From assembly GCA_000827495.1 (NCBI GenBank), contig KN817658.1, forward strand, positions 25,081 through 84,942: 59,862 bases of DNA. Direction: 5' to 3'. Below are positions 47,915-57,726 of the stretch, piece by piece (position 1 is the first letter of the stretch; each line of letters begins with the position of its first letter). The DNA is from Hypholoma sublateritium FD-334 SS-4 (Eukaryota; Basidiomycota; Agaricomycetes; Agaricales; Strophariaceae). The position numbers and the translations under genes were made by a program. Under the pieces are notes generated by a model. It did not search any database. It worked only from the letters and a program-made list of their open reading frames with translations, and was not told the DNA's origin.

Positions 47915-49330
47915 GGGTAATTACTTTCACGGTCTTTTTGTGTTCAATGCATGAACTATGGGTAACGATGTTTTGTTTGTATTACATACTTTACTTGTAT
48001 TTTATAATCTCGACGATTTTAATTAATGGACGGCGCTGCTTGTCCGTGCACTCGCTCGCGTGCAGTGCGGCCGCATCGCTCAGCCAGAGCGAGCTCGTCA
48101 TGTGCAGCGCGACGTAGCCTGCGGCGGTAATGCTCAGCAGTCACCTAACTAGTAACTACTACAGGATAGATTTGTTTATGGTAGTAACCTGTTGGCGCCA
48201 GCGGCGAAGACAACTGGGACGCCGAGCAACGTAGCAAGCCGCGTCGCTGTCTGTAGGCACGAAGAAGCCAGACGCAACGACGATGTAGCACCGCGTCGCA
48301 GCTGGGGAGGGCGGTGTACCGCCACCCTGCTCCTCTTATATATCTGTTTCGTGCGCAACTTCCTCATGCCTATATTTTTATGGTCGGACGCCATGGCTGC
48401 ACGGAGTACACGCGAGGAAAGCCAAGGCACCTCTTGCGCAGGCGATGGCGGAGTGCGCAGATTTTGCGCGCCCATTCACGAATCATCATCTCGAATTCCG
48501 TGTTGATTTAGATCTAGAGCAGTTAGCGCGTTATGATCTCGATGTCTAGGGTCTCCGAGGTCGTGGGTGCGAGGCGCCGGTGGTGAGCGCAAGAATGAAG
48601 GAAGACGTACGGGTATCAGAGAGATGCTAAGGGTCAACTAATATTAAAGACCCCACCTGCGTGTCAATGGCACATTGAAAAATCAACATGTTTGAGACGT
48701 AGTGCATATGGGACCTATTAAACTTGCAGAATCTGTGAGGGCGGCGCAGATATGCAACCCTTGCGCTTTTCAGCACTCTGGAGGAATCGCAATCGGTCGG
48801 ATGCAGCGTGTAGATGATATGTGAACTTACAGAACCTGGTAAGGACGAATACTGCCCCCAACAGAGCATTGTCCGGACGCACTGTGTCGAAGTTGTTCAG
48901 ACAAAAGAGAGCAACCGCTATATAGTGTGCGGATGCCTAGGCTACCTTCGAGCCGTTTTTGCGGCGGTTTCAGGACGGCGTCGCTTGCGCTACGACGCTC
49001 CAAAGGTGTATCCTCCCTTCTATGCGCACAGAAAGAATTTTGACCATAAACAGCAAATATACCGCTCGATTGCGAGATGGACGCGCTGCGACTTATTCTC
49101 GAATCTCGATAGTGATGTCACTTCGCGCAACCGTTGCGCAATTGCGGGCCCTGAAGCTGAAGGCCTGACATGGACATTTGACACTATGGATAAGGGGATT
49201 TTCGAGCGCAACTTCGGATTCAACACAGATCTGCGCCTAGCAAAAGCTCGTATGTCATATTCAGTCGTCCGCTATGCCTATCAAATGACATTCTGCGGCC
49301 AGTTTGGTAAATATTACATAAATTTCGAGA
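47915..49330. other. GC-rich patch and one unassigned frame
   Basis: A palindrome-rich GC patch lies at ~48020-48130. A 184-codon plus frame at 48814-49368 starts with ATG but has no domain, overlaps the 3' end of the convergent FKBP gene and lacks splice or promoter support. I leave it unannotated. Confidence 0.35.
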
Positions 49331-49335
49331 GCGAA

Positions 49336-50276
49336 TCATGCTGTGAGCTCACCAATCTGTACAGTTGAATTGGGTGGCACCGGGCCACTGCCTTTGGATC
49401 CATATGCCTTGCTCGGGGGTATTGTCATAATGCGTCTGCCGCCAGAATGCATCCCAATCATTCCTTCTTCCCAGCCTTGATCTGAATGATGGCCTCATTG
49501 TTGTCGTTGAAGGGAAAAAGCAGGGATCTGACCTTGGATATTATCTCCTGAACCAATATGAAGAATTGCCTATACGAATGTGAACACCCAAGAACATGAT
49601 GCAATGCAAGTAAATACCCACGGGCGCGGAATTAGTTGCATTGACATTTTCGTAAATATGGTCTGTTTCAACTATCTTTGAAGTGTACCATACAGTCGCC
49701 TTGCTTCCCGTCTTGATAATATTTCCATCGCCGATGGTGACATCTTGGATAATAACTTCATCACCCCTCAAGGGAACTGCTTCTACATGTCGCGGTCAAA
49801 AATTGCCAGCAGGGAAAAGAGTGAACTTACTTATATAATTTCCCAAAAGTATAATGTCATCTTCACCCCTATGTAATATCGTCGCGTTCCAGATAGGAGT
49901 ACTTTCCACATTGAGAAGCAAAACAGATATACCGATATGCTATAAGTTCAATCACGTAGCCTTGCTGGCCTTCCAATACATAATCCAGCTTTATTTCTGA
50001 GGGCTAGAAGATCAATCCAAAATCAATCACAGTTGGGACATGGTGGAACAAGATAGTGAATTATGATGAGTACCGTAGTTGCAGAAAAGGTGCATATGGT
50101 CGCCTTTGACAACTGTATGTCTTCCACGATGGGTGTGATGGAATCGTCACGGGGAGATTCATCGGCAAAGTGCAGGATAATTTCACAGCAACTGTTTCCT
50201 TCTTTTGAGTCTCCTATCCGCAAAGCGGAAGATAAATGCAAGTTGTGAGGTGGAGAGATAGGTTGAAGGCCTGATT
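49336..50276 (-). CDS. NPL-FKBP type peptidyl-prolyl isomerase, compact form
   Basis: Minus exons: ~50262-50074, 50003-49933, 49868-49831, 49782-49622, 49569-49533 and 49475-49336. The first exons resemble a nucleoplasmin-like domain (PPHNLHLSSALRIGD, then LDYVLEGQQGYVIELIAY and GEDDIILLGNYI). The FKBP domain follows at once: VPLRGDEVIIQDVTIGDGN, GSKATVWYTSKI, then GSGDNIQGWEEGMIGMHSGG, RRIMTIPPSKAYGSKGSGPV and STVQIGELTA-stop. The NPL plus FKBP layout is that of fungal Fpr3/Fpr4, nuclear proline isomerases and histone chaperones. The long acidic/basic linker of that family is absent here, so the two domains are nearly adjacent, giving about 212 residues. Many catalytic-pocket positions (W, Y, IPP, AYG) are kept. 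The first exon carrying the ATG was not fixed. Confidence 0.8.
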
Positions 50277-50279
50277 TCA

Positions 50280-52020
50280 GTCGAATAAACCTGATATCAT
50301 ATCAAGACGTCAAATTTGCGTCGAATGTCAACATTTCTATAAGGTAAAAACGAAGAAATCGGAGGAAGCCTACCAATTATTGGCTGATGTATCAGTCATC
50401 GAGAGTTGATCGAGAGATTACAGTTAGCGGCGGCACTGGCAGACTCTAGGGCAAAAGGCGCATGTTATCTAATGCTGTGCTAAATTCAAGCTCAGTTATC
50501 AACATCACTATATCGAGCCTCTTGGTCGTCACTTGTCCCCTCATTTCATCACGGCTCGTCATAGACGCGTCTGAGTTAACTTTTCGACAGGTCCGTCAGT
50601 GGATGCGTCAGTTTTTTCCAAGTTTTTTCTCCTTCTCAGACCCCGTAGAAAGGCGCAACGCTAACGCAGCACGGTTAAATTTTGCGGCTGCAAAGAAGCG
50701 AGTTTTATGACGAACTCAGATAAAAGCGAGCTTACTTAAAGTATTGTACCTTCAGCAACACGTTCTACTAAATTTTGAATTTTAATTGAGATTATCGTAG
50801 TTCTGTGACACATACTCGGCCGGGATTCGCGAACTCGGCTCAACTGGAGGACTGTCAATTCTGCAACGACTCAGATCGATCAGGTGTTGGACTTTGACGA
50901 CGTAGAGCGTTTCTGAAATATAAACGAACCCAGCGGTCGATGTTACCGCATGAGATACAAGTTTTCCTAGCCATTGATAGCTGTCTCTCCCAAAAGTTTC
51001 TCGATATAGGACGATCCGACAATTTTCAATCCGAAAATAATCGAAAGGCCATATATATGCCTTTCGACCCGTGAATATTTTCTGAGAGGGATAGAAATGA
51101 GCTCTAACTAATATACCACGGGAAAAGTATCCACAAGGAATCGACCAGGACGGGCACCACTGGCAACTTCTTCGATGCCGACAAATCCAAGCGCGAACCC
51201 CGTTTTACGAAATTCGCCGTCAATATTTGTCACCCTCTTTTTGTTCCTTCGCGCCTCAGGCATGTAGATGTAAATTCACAAATTCCGGTAACGTAAATCT
51301 GATTCTATGCTTATAACCTGATCGTTTAAATTCCACGTCTCACGTAGACGTTTCACACTGTCTCTGCCAGTAAACCAACTAGATGAGGGCTGGTTTTTAT
51401 ACGCGCCCAGCCCATATCAAAATTGCGGAATACGGATACTAATGACAATGACCGGAAAGACATAGCAAGGTGGATTTATATTCCGCCTCACCATATACAA
51501 TATCGTACTGATCTAAGCCGCCGCTCATAACAGCATCAGCCAACAGTCCTCGACAGCGGCCTCAGTCGGTAGTGCCAGTGTGCAGCGTCTCGGACAGAAA
51601 CGACGAATGTCTGCTACTAGTAGAGTACTTATCTCATCACTTGCTTGTACTACCGATTGTGTTTTAATTTACTTGTAATTTTTGGCGCCTTCACCCAGTA
51701 TTGATTTCCTATAATGCCCACGACGCTTTCAACAGATTGGGAATCACATTTTTTGCGGCTCCCCTTATAGAAAATAGGTTGAGCTCTACTTACAGCTCAA
51801 ACGAGCCAAAAGCACAGTAAGACTAAATCTATTTATATCTACAATCGAAGCAAAGGTGGTCGGAGTCAATTGCGAACTCATTGCCCGTCATGATGGACCT
51901 CCGAGTCGCCTCTCAGACACGCACATGCAATATGGCCTCTCTTTGTCTGAAATCTGCCACCTGGTCCTGGCGCCGTACATTTATATACCTCTTGATATCT
52001 ATAAATTCATGGTCACTCAA
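50280..52020. other. long gene-free interval
   Basis: No multi-exon model or domain is found. A plus frame at 50462-50710 is open but unsupported. AT-rich patches are frequent toward 51600-52020, before the next promoter. Confidence 0.4.
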
Positions 52021-52027
52021 CTCAGAG

Positions 52028-52036
52028 GGATATAAA
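52028..52036 (+). promoter_or_regulatory. TATA-like box of the coiled-coil membrane gene
   Basis: GGATATAAAT ends about 35 bases before the ATG at 52072. This would give a very short leader, so a start further upstream or a weak box is also possible. Confidence 0.4.
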
Positions 52037-52071
52037 TTTCGAGGCCGGACCTGCTACAAACAATCTCTTCG

Positions 52072-53662
52072 ATGGAATGCGAACGTCCAGATATGCAGGA
52101 GTGGCAACTAAGTGAGCAGGTGCGATCTTATTGGTTTCATACGTGCATTTTCAGAAGCAACTTTTGACCTCTATTTTTCTTCAAGATCGGTTCTGAGCCA
52201 CCGTTCGAAGAGGAACAACACCGATCGCTTCGGTTTCAGGAGGCTCAGATCGGAATTTGCATTGCCTCCATTGAGAAGATGCGAGAGGAATTAGAGGAGC
52301 TAAAAACCGACTACAGAGAAGAACTGCGCGCTCTGCAGCATAAACAGGAAAAGGTAGCGAAAGAAATGGTGATAGTTTTGCTTCCATATGAACATATCAG
52401 TACATCGAACTCATTTAGTGCGCATAGAACTGCATAGATAACAGACTCCAAGACAGTGAGGTTTATTTCGAGCATGAAAAATGTGAACAGCAAAAAATCG
52501 TTGTCCGAAATACGACAGGTATGTCTCAAAGTATGTTATCGGTCTTGAAGCTTGATTTATAATACCCGATTTACCAGCCATTCTCAACCTTGAGCAAGCA
52601 CTGAAAGCCCGCCGCCCTGATGATTTATGTCGGATTCAAATTGAACGCTTCTCAGAAGATAATCGCAGTGCTCTGTCTGCTATGGAAAAAAGTCTGTTTG
52701 AGCTGATATCTTCAGGCAAGCAATCAATTCTGACGAAGGTTGACGCTGAACTGGAGGCTATTGATATCACACTTTGCAACAAGCTACATCAAAGAGATGT
52801 TTTTCTGAATAATCGTATTGAGCGCTTGGCCGCACAAGTTGACGCCCACGGTATGTTCAGTCCATATCCAACGAAGAAAGTGAAATTCAAGTATATGTTT
52901 ACTAGCCTTACTACATGCCACAGCTCCTTCCATAGATATGGCAAATGTTGAAATAATCGCGGCCTTGGTGTGTTTATTTTGATCAAATCTCAATGAAAAT
53001 TTCTAACACATTGCCGCCATCTCAAGATAGTAGAGAAGCTACATTCCGCAGGCGGAATTTCAAACGTCTCTCTCTCTCAGGAATTGCACAAATGCGACTC
53101 AGAAGTCTTCGAAAAATTTACAGGACGCCATAAAGCTGACGTTACAGGAACTAGTACTGTCCGCCATGGGGAATCAACGGCCGAGAAATCATACACGCAC
53201 GTCATCAGCAGAATAACACAACTCGCTTTCGTCGCTAAGGCTATAGTCACTTCAACCAGGAGAAAACTGGTCCCTCTGGTGGTAGAACTGGATGGATTTG
53301 CCCGGGAAGTTCTCCAGAGGCTCTTCAAGAGTCCATCGGAGGCAATTAACAGCATATCCCCTCATGAACATCTGCGCAATCTGATTCCTTTTGTTTGCGG
53401 ATACCCGCAGTTTACAAACACTTTGTGCGCTCTACTCATTGCTCGTTCAAGATCCGTCAAACATGACGTCCTCGCAGCGTACAGGAGCTACTTCAAGAAT
53501 TTGAATTTAAAACGGACGATATACATCTCAGCTATCTTCTTACTGTTCCTTGGAGGTCTATCATATCTCTACTGGCTAATCTGCCAATCCTCTATTCACC
53601 AAGACCTGAACGGTAAGAGGATTCCGAGGAGGGTTAGGAAACCATTCAATACCATGTTTTAG
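52072..53662 (+). CDS. coiled-coil protein with C-terminal membrane helix, 420 aa
   Basis: Six exons: 52072-52119, 52186-52368, 52428-52518, 52578-52850, 52936-52967 and 53027-53662. All join in phase, and the small fifth exon (32 bases) is needed to keep the frame. The first ~200 residues are coiled coil (EKMREELEELKTDYREEL; RLQDSEVYFEHEKCEQQK; LFELISSGKQSILTKVDAEL). A helical domain follows (YTHVISRITQLAFVAKAIV; SPHEHLRNLIPFVCGY), and near residue 372 one membrane helix, IYISAIFLLFLGGLSYLYWL. The final ~25 residues are basic (KRIPRRVRKPF). The layout resembles outer-nuclear-envelope tethers, but the tail has no KASH-type PPPX ending. No family is recognised. Its proximity to the Brr6-like gene and the tail-anchored GTPase is notable. 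Confidence 0.7.
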
Positions 53663-53699
53663 CGGAGCACTCGTCATAGGCTCCTTTCGTTATCGCTGC

Positions 53700-54234
53700 T
53701 ATACTAGCATATTTATAGCTGCTCGACAAACAGACTCTACTCTCCCAATTGTAGCATTCATTTGATTGGAATCGATGTAATTTTGATGAGATATGCTACC
53801 TGTGCGATTTTCAAATTGAATTTAAACCCGTGGCACTGTCGCTCAGATTGATGTGAGGCGCTGGGCCTGGCAGAGTGACGTCCACAACGAATCGGGTCAT
53901 TTCATGCGGGTGGGCGCCCCAGGAGCACTTACACTTCAAACGACATAGTCAAACGACAAACGACATAGTCCGAGAAAAAGGAGTACAATCCATACAGGAA
54001 GACACGCTGTGAGAACATATTCAAGAGGTATATTACACACATTTTAGTAAACCAGCTAGAATAACGAATGGTGGGACTATCGAGTATGTATTAGGGTACA
54101 ACACAATTACACGCTTGAATGCGTTTGCTCAGCCTTGGATTTTGATTTTGAGCCAGTATGAGAAAACGAAGGAAAAGAGCACGGCCTGGCATTAGTGTAT
54201 CAGTGAGGTTTTGCGAAAATCTATCATTTCAGCT
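53700..54234. other. intergenic with short direct repeat
   Basis: CAAACGACATAGT is repeated twice at ~53936-53968, with a partial copy between. No gene is seen. Confidence 0.45.
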
Positions 54235-54970
54235 CTAACGTACCAGTGTCCTGTAGCTCAGGCGACGAATAAAGTCTTCAATGAACCCTGCCACCAAGCT
54301 GGCAATGATCCTCATGCGGATGACCTGCGCTGCACCTTCATTCATGCACTTCTCCCATTCTAGACACATTTCGGCAGTTCCTGGTATCCTGCGTGTGTCG
54401 CATTGGTTGTCTGCGTACTCCCTCGAGCACCGCAATGCGTCAAAATGAATATCTAAGACCATGCGTCGTCGTCAAATAATGTAACCTGAAACGGCGACAC
54501 TCAGAAGAATTTCCCACCTAGAGAATGCTTTTCACTCTGCCCATTAACGTCGTTCCAAAATATGTCGAATATGACAATCAGCGAATGCATCGCCAAAGCC
54601 GTCACCAATATAACGCAGATATCGAAGGTGCTGTCAGGTCAGAGCTAACATCAGGGACTCTGAAGATGCTCTGATCAACTCACCTTTTTCTGACAGCCGT
54701 AAAATTTGGTTGGAAGGACCGTATGAGTGGCTTTGGAACAGAGCTTTCTTGCTGGCGAACAGGTATCCCTGAAATACTAGGCGTTGGAAAGCGTGGTCCA
54801 CTAGCCGAAGCTATAATGATGTCCTGGTTATCGATAGCGTTGTTAATGATGCTACCTGCTGAGTCCTGTTGAAGCGTCGAAAGTGGCTTTGTAAAACGAA
54901 ATATATATTGCTCCTCAACAGGTACCCCTGTTCGCAAACGGTTTTCAGTAAATCGCAAATTCATATGCAT
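54235..54970 (-). CDS. Brr6/Brl1-like nuclear envelope protein, 205 aa
   Basis: Exons 54970-54684, 54630-54518 and 54452-54235 have phases 2 and 1 and total 618 bases. A polar N-terminus leads to one membrane helix around residues 97-120 (TFDICVILVTALAMHSLIVI). The Brr6/Brl1 C-terminal domain (PF10104-type) follows: DALRCSREYADNQCDTRRIP, then MCLEWEKCMNEGAAQV, keeping the four cysteines that form disulphides in the lumen, and ending with a second helical stretch (RIIASLVAGFIEDFIRRLSY). Brr6 and Brl1 span the nuclear envelope and help nuclear pore assembly and membrane fusion. This protein is shorter than most relatives at its N-terminus. It is transcribed divergently from the GTPase gene, sharing about 350 bases of upstream sequence. 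Confidence 0.82.
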
Positions 54971-55320
54971 GTAACCATTAACCTTCAGACTTCGCCAACA
55001 CAGGCGACTGGCCTTTTCCGAAATTGAACCAGCTCCGGTAAAACTTGGACATGACAGAGGAGATAGAATTCGCTTTCGTTCAATGCCACTGAAAACCGTT
55101 AGATCTGGACTGCCAGTACCGCATCTCTTTCACTGTGTCGGAGATTGAAGGACTTCTCCGAATAAAGACTCATGCTTTGACCTGGAAACAACAAAGCGCG
55201 GTATTAGCAGTTGAGTCTTAAACTTAAGGCTCGAAAAGACGTATAAGTAGGTGACGAAACAAGAGCAGTCCGCCTCATATTCAACCCCCGGACTCACCTC
55301 TCGTATCGTTGTATCACGTG

Positions 55321-56603
55321 ATGGTTTACGATCATCCTAAAGTGGTTGTTGTAGGAGAGCAAGGCAGCGGCAAGTCTACATTCATAGCTGCCATCACTGG
55401 AGTACGTAGATCCGTTGCGAAGTCCATTAGAGAGTCTTGGGGCTGAAGGTTGTTTGTTTAACAGCTATACCTCGCCACTTCAACGAAATGCGCGATCGAA
55501 TGGCACCTCGTTCCCTCAGCATCCTGGTCAGCGACGGTCGCGATCGCTCATCACAGTCCCAACAGTAAAACTGCCTCAGCTTCAGGCATACGATATACTA
55601 CACCGCAGCAAGTCGGAAGCACATGCTCTTCCCCGTCTCAACTGGCACGTCTTCTGAGACGAGCAGAGATCCTTATGTTTTATCCCGGAATTGACGTGGC
55701 TCACGTTTTTACATTGAGTGAAAACGCCGTCACCAGCATTTTGTCTGGTGGTTCGAGAACATTGTCTGCCGGGGTAATATATGTCACTCTCCAGCACCCC
55801 GATTCTTCGAGCCGAGAGATGACCATCGTCGATATGCCCGGTAAGTCTCTAGAGATCCTGTTCATGTTCCATGTTTGATTCTTCTATTCACTAGGGATAG
55901 TCAGCGGTATTGGCGGCAAGGGGTTGGAGAATGTGTACTTGCAGCAACTTATTGCTAGCCACTACAGCCGAACAAATGGTGCTTGGATTGCAATAGTAAT
56001 CCCTATAAGTATGCTTTCAACATAAATGATTTGCATGTTTTCTGAAGCCACCCCGTTGTTAGATGTAGATTCCGGACGAGGGAATCAAGCTCTTTCATTT
56101 GTAAAGCTTCTTGACGGGGACCTTGGACGAACAACGGGTATGCATGCATCTCCTAGCCGTCGTTCTATACTGACCGATATAATTCCGTAGTTATCTTCAA
56201 TCATTTGGACTGTGAGGAGATTTCTCCTTGGTCAGTCCAAGCGTCGCAGCAACAGAAATGCTTCTATATACAGAAGCCCGACCGTCTCGCAGGACCTTTC
56301 GCGCTTTCGGCGGAGGAGATTCAGAATCTCCGACAACAAGAAGCTGCGCTCTTTCAATTTTGCGAGCCATGGGCTTCACGTCCAGAACGGAGCAACTTGG
56401 GCGTTGGCAATATTCTCAAAGCCGCCTGGGCTCTGCCTCCTATCAATAAAGCCTCTTCCCCCGATTGGCGGCTGACATTTACGAAGATTGTATTTGAAGG
56501 ACTTCGTGATTTACTTCGCCAAGTGTTTCGCATTTTGTTGGTGTTATTGGCAATCTTTTTACTTATGGTGATCGGTTTGCTATATACTCAAACACACCTC
56601 TGA
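55321..56603 (+). CDS. stalkless dynamin-like GTPase with C-terminal tail anchor, 352 aa
   Basis: Exons 55321-55401, 55465-55840, 55895-56008, 56063-56137 and 56191-56603 join in phase (1059 bases). The P-loop is KVVVVGEQGSGKSTFIAAIT (residues 7-26), switch I is ATSTKCAIEW, and switch II is TIVDMPG with Asp near 150. The stretch before it (QLARLLRRAEILMFYP) and the one after it (LQQLIASHYSRTNGAWIAIV) match dynamin GTPase domains. The G4 motif, normally TKxD, reads FNHLD: the Asp is kept but the Lys is not. No stalk, GED or PH domain follows. After PFALSAEEIQNLRQQEAALF and an amphipathic part, the protein ends in a helix (ILLVLLAIFLLMVIGLLY) with five residues after it. It is probably a membrane-bound GTPase that binds nucleotide weakly or atypically. 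Confidence 0.85.
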
Positions 56604-57360
56604 TTTCAACCACTAGTCCCAATAAATACGATGAACTACCTTTCCGGACATTTTGATCATCCATAGTCGCAAAGTAGTTGTACATAATAGCCATTGGATT
56701 TCAAATATTATTCACTGACACCTACGAGAATAATCGTGACGACAACGAGGGGAGGAATTTGCTGGGCCCTCGTACAGAGGGACAGTTGCAATATTATGAT
56801 ACTTGCAGGGAGGAATATGAATCGTGAGCCCCAATTGTACTCGTTCGTCTTCGTGATCTTCTCTGACTAGATAAGAATCCCATCGTAGAAAAGTACAACG
56901 GACGACTGTGGGGTAAACAGCGCATATTGTGCTGCTCAGCCGACGTTTTCCAGCCGACGTTTGCTTAACGATGACCTTCTAATGGGAGGCATGGGATGAA
57001 TGAAGAGGCGCTGACGCGCCATTGCCTGATTTGGACATACCGGCGCGACGCGCCGAACGCGTCAGTGTAAATTCTTCAGATTCTGTATTAGATACCGAAA
57101 ATGAGTCTATAAGCAGAGAAGAAAAGCCATCGGCACGAGACACTCCGTACCTGCAATTCTAGAGAGAAGGCGGCACAAAAGCGACATCATTGCGAATAGT
57201 AAATGCAATAATGCAGGCTATACCAGTTAAAGGACTATCGCCTACTATCGCACACGAGACTGATTAGAAGAATTCGCACAAGCTCTCCGTCACTGCGCTC
57301 CCGCATTCAAGCGCGTCGCATTCACGCTCGGAGCCGCTGGCAAAAACGGGGTTCTGAACA
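56604..57360. other. intergenic with GC-rich inverted motif
   Basis: Around 56985-57068 GACGCGCC / GGCGCGACGCGCC / GACGCG words form an imperfect palindrome. No gene is supported. Confidence 0.4.
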
Positions 57361-57363
57361 GCA

Positions 57364-57654
57364 ATGTGGATCAAAAGGAACCTTAACTCACAGATGTGGT
57401 ATATGACTCACGAAGATGATCCCACCTACCGTCCGCGAGCGGTGCACGAGCACATCACACTACACCTTGTGAACAGTGCTCTCCAGTCTGTTCGGATGTT
57501 TGAGATTGAAGTTCCCGATGCATCTATGGCTTTTCAGCGTACACTGCGTTCGCTATCGCTCGCGTTCGCGTCGCTTCCCATGGCATTTTTTCCGTTAGCT
57601 GTCGTGTATCGCGTTTCGACGCTCATCCTATTTCAAAAAAAAACACGCTATTAA
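57364..57654 (+). CDS. hypothetical short protein with hydrophobic C-terminus, 96 aa
   Basis: An ATG-led single frame. The N-terminal part is polar (MTHEDDPTYRPRAVHEHITL). The C-terminal third is hydrophobic (LAFASLPMAFFPLAVVYRVS). Codon composition is not decisive and no family is recognised, so it may be spurious or the last exon of a longer gene. I list it because a soluble head plus hydrophobic end matches its neighbours to the left. Confidence 0.3.
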   Translation: MWIKRNLNSQMWYMTHEDDPTYRPRAVHEHITLHLVNSALQSVRMFEIEVPDASMAFQRTLRSLSLAFASLPMAFFPLAVVYRVSTLILFQKKTRY

Positions 57655-57726
57655 TTACTTAGCCCTACCTATTTGCTACCTATGACGAATAGAAATCGAG
57701 GGATTTAATGTCGCTGCCAGGCCGTT

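Noticed and set aside
48814..49368. 184-codon plus-strand open frame
   Set aside because: No domain, no splice or promoter support, and its end overlaps the last exon of the convergent FKBP gene. It is probably a chance frame.
52072..53662. Calling the coiled-coil membrane protein a KASH protein
   Set aside because: It has the right general layout, but its tail is too basic and lacks the conserved C-terminal proline-rich ending.
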